5,388 bases of DNA from Clostridium sp. AF27-2AA (GTDB taxonomy: Bacteria; Bacillota; Clostridia; Lachnospirales; Lachnospiraceae). The notes beneath the pieces are model-generated. The model saw nothing but the letters and a program-made list of their open reading frames with translations. It searched no databases and was not told where the DNA came from. Location: the NCBI RefSeq assembly GCF_003478505.1, contig NZ_QUFI01000064.1:1-5388 (forward strand). The letters run 5' to 3'. Within the stretch, counting starts at the first letter, position 1. Each line of letters starts with the position of its first letter. The translations under genes and the position numbers were made by a program. Shown in pieces: positions 3,723-5,388 of this stretch.

Positions 3723-5225
3723 TTATTCCTGGCCCCCATCGTGCAGTGCGTCCAGGATCCAATCGCTCAACTCCTGGGAAGGGGACACCCGCACCGTTAT
3801 ATGCCCATTTTCAAAGCGCACCGCTGGCGGCGGGCAATCCCACCACTTACGGACGGTTTTCGGATCAAGGCCAGTTTCCCGGTGACAGTCGGCCTTGCGC
3901 CCCTCCGGGTGCTGCTGCCGCCATTCATAAACCCGCGCCTGGGCCGACGGGCGGCCATTCCCCTCACGCCAATTACTATGAACTATGTCCCGCGTTGCCC
4001 TGGCTATCTTCAAATGCTGTTCCTGTTTGCGCCAGTTCCGCTTATTGACAGGCATAGTCAGGCCGGAGAGCTTCGCTATATCGTCCCTGGGGAATGTCAC
4101 ATAGTCCTCATTGAACATTTCCAGGGCGCACACCACATCATCTTTTGTAAAGCGGTTTATATCCTCAACACTCATATCATCGTAGGGCCGGAGCAGCGCA
4201 AAAGCGTCCCGGCGCAGCTCGTCCTCGTCTATCCCGCATTTTTTTGCATAAATCGCCAGCGTCATAATGCCATAGAAACGATGGCCCACCCGGATTTCAT
4301 CGGCGATCCGGTGTAGCCACCAGTCGTAAAGGTCACGCTTGACCGTCCAGCGGCCCCGCCGCTCCTTCTTGACGATCCTCCGCTCATACCAATCCGGGTA
4401 CTTCTCTTTCGCCTCGGCCAGCGACAGGCGGCTCTTTCTCATAAGCCCCTCAAGCCGCTGCTGTTCCCCGTTGCTGTCCGGGATATAATCAAGCAACCGC
4501 GCCAGCTCCACCGGCCCGCCGAGCCGGAACGCCCTCACAGGGTACTCCCGTCCCAGCTTCGAGCCGGAGCCGACCACCCGAAAGCCCTGCAAAATCCCCT
4601 GCATTTGCGGCTCCTTGATGGTGGAGGTAAACTTATTCCAAATCTGCCGGGTAAGGGAATATTTCAGCTCTTTCAAGCATTTTTGGTTGTACGGGTACAT
4701 AGGCACCGGCTCTTTCAGCACATAATACAGGTGAAGCCCTGTCCCGCTGTTTACAACAAAGGTTGCCTGGGGCAGAATATCCTTGTTCATCTGGTGCAGC
4801 GTGTCCCGGAGCTGGGGCATACCCACCCCGTCCAGGTCAAAAACCAAGGCATAGAGATACCTGGCATTTTTGCCGCACCGCCGCAGCCCAAAATAGGAGA
4901 TCGGGGACATAATCGTGAAATCGGTATCTTGCAGCTCCCGCAGCTCGTCCAGCTCGTCAGTGATGGTACAGCGTTTCGCTTTACCGTCCCCCTCGATCTG
5001 CAAGGCAATCCCCGTTGCCTTGTCAACCTCACCTTTCGGCACCGTCACCGCAATTCCGTTTCCCTTCCTGTCCTCAAAATGGCCCTTCCTCTCGAAAGAT
5101 CCTTCTGGGAAGATCTCACGATAAAACTCATACGGCTCCACCGGCTCCAAAAACTTCTCTAAATGCTCGTTCTTTTCCCTGTAAAGTTCCCGCAGCCGTT
5201 CCAGGGCTTCTTGCTGATCCGCCAT
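3723..5225 (-). CDS. Primase-like plasmid replication protein (AEP superfamily) with C-terminal HTH
   Basis: The 500-aa product most likely starts plasmid replication. Residues about 100-240 resemble an archaeo-eukaryotic primase core: the acidic metal motif FDLDG (129-133, D130 and D132), the S-G-T-G-L-H motif (160-165, followed by LYYVL), and a basic segment FRVVGSGSKLGREYPVRAFR (215-234). A helical region (about 305-390, HRFYGIMTLAIYAKKCGIDEDELRRDA) resembles PriCT-like domains. The C-terminus carries an HTH (428-462: a VYEWRQQHPEGRKADCHRETGL part, then DPKTVRKWW) that could recognise the origin. No Walker A helicase motif is seen, so a host helicase would be needed. ATG 5225 follows AGAGGTG (5232-5238) at 6 bases. 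Primase and HTH roles are inferred from motifs. Confidence 0.8.
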   Translation of the reverse strand: MADQQEALERLRELYREKNEHLEKFLEPVEPYEFYREIFPEGSFERKGHFEDRKGNGIAVTVPKGEVDKATGIALQIEGDGKAKRCTITDELDELRELQDTDFTIMSPISYFGLRRCGKNARYLYALVFDLDGVGMPQLRDTLHQMNKDILPQATFVVNSGTGLHLYYVLKEPVPMYPYNQKCLKELKYSLTRQIWNKFTSTIKEPQMQGILQGFRVVGSGSKLGREYPVRAFRLGGPVELARLLDYIPDSNGEQQRLEGLMRKSRLSLAEAKEKYPDWYERRIVKKERRGRWTVKRDLYDWWLHRIADEIRVGHRFYGIMTLAIYAKKCGIDEDELRRDAFALLRPYDDMSVEDINRFTKDDVVCALEMFNEDYVTFPRDDIAKLSGLTMPVNKRNWRKQEQHLKIARATRDIVHSNWREGNGRPSAQARVYEWRQQHPEGRKADCHRETGLDPKTVRKWWDCPPPAVRFENGHITVRVSPSQELSDWILDALHDGGQE

Positions 5226-5262
5226 TCCTTACACCTCTTTTCGTACATTCTGCAAACCCATA

Positions 5263-5334
5263 GGGGGAAAAGGGGAAGCCAAAGAGCGGCCCCTTCGGGG
5301 CCTTAAAGAGAAAGTCACCTCCCCCTTTTCCCCC
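5263..5334. promoter_or_regulatory. Large nested hairpin in the rep leader
   Basis: GGGGGAAAAGGGG (5263-5275) pairs perfectly with CCCCTTTTCCCCC (5322-5334). Its 46-base loop contains a second hairpin, GGCCCC-TTC-GGGGCC (5288-5302), with 6-bp arms. The outer stem ends 24 bases before the rep Shine-Dalgarno. In RNA it could control rep expression, and in DNA it could be part of the origin. The pyrimidine stretch 5319-5336 is also a perfect mirror repeat. Confidence 0.6.
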
Positions 5335-5348
5335 TCGCTCTGGGGCAT

Positions 5349-5385
5349 GGAAATGATGGAAAACCTTTCAGGTTTACCACATTCC
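5349..5385. other. Long imperfect hairpin at the window end
   Basis: AAACCT-TTC-AGGTTT (5361-5375) is extended outward by TGG/CCA and by GGAAATG against CATTCC, with one A-A mismatch and two single-base bulges, giving about 15 pairs. No U run follows in either direction, so it is not a typical terminator. It may be an origin structure, but its role is unknown. Confidence 0.45.
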
Positions 5386-5388
5386 CAC

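Larger units (their letters stand above)
5226..5388. other. Rep upstream region, candidate origin and leader
   Basis: There is no credible gene here. It contains a third copy of the CCATAGGGGG core (5258-5267) shared with the 42/43-bp repeats, a long nested hairpin, polypurine/polypyrimidine tracts and a terminal imperfect hairpin. No convincing -35/-10 pair for rep is visible on the minus strand, so the promoter may lie across the window end, in bases 1-210 of a circular molecule. With those bases it would form one continuous origin region. Confidence 0.5.

Noticed and set aside
3741..4316. Plus-strand ORFs opposite the 3' half of rep (also 4605-5162)
   Set aside because: They are antisense to rep, without family resemblance or ribosome binding sites.

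Overview
The window looks like the backbone of a small mobilizable plasmid, or a plasmid-like integrated element, from a gut Firmicute. The GC-rich coding and the protein families suggest Clostridia such as Oscillospiraceae or Lachnospiraceae; this is inferred from gene families and base composition, not from a marker gene. All seven genes lie on the minus strand. No rRNA, tRNA, transposase, integrase or CRISPR array is visible, and there is no obvious metabolic or resistance cargo.

In transcription order (right to left): a primase-like replication protein (5225-3723) ends at a good intrinsic terminator (3636-3611). Next comes a four-gene maintenance operon driven by a near-consensus promoter at 3538-3510: a RelB/DinJ antitoxin, an overlapping YafQ-type mRNA-cleaving toxin, a small DUF5348-like protein, and a winged-HTH/coiled-coil protein of the DUF536 type, whose ATG overlaps the stop of the gene before it. 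A membrane-anchored XRE regulator (2113-1760), visibly more AT-rich than its neighbours, follows. A block of strong inverted repeats (1585-1735) has the form of a MobV oriT and sits upstream of a MobV relaxase gene (1480-254).

The two window ends are both non-coding and repeat-rich. If the molecule is circular, they join into one intergenic region of about 416 bp (5226-5388 plus 1-253) between mob and rep. It holds two near-identical 42/43-bp repeats with AT-rich dyads, a third copy of their CCATAGGGGG core just upstream of rep, a 13-bp-arm hairpin in the rep leader and a long imperfect hairpin at the window end. This is a credible replication origin.

The most unusual signal is a cluster of eight copies of GTTTGCG/CGCAAAC in 176 bp inside the HTH/coiled-coil gene. 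The copies lie in both orientations and several reading frames and include a perfect 22-bp palindrome. This looks like a DNA-level binding array embedded in a coding sequence, possibly a partition, origin or autoregulatory site for the protein that the gene encodes.
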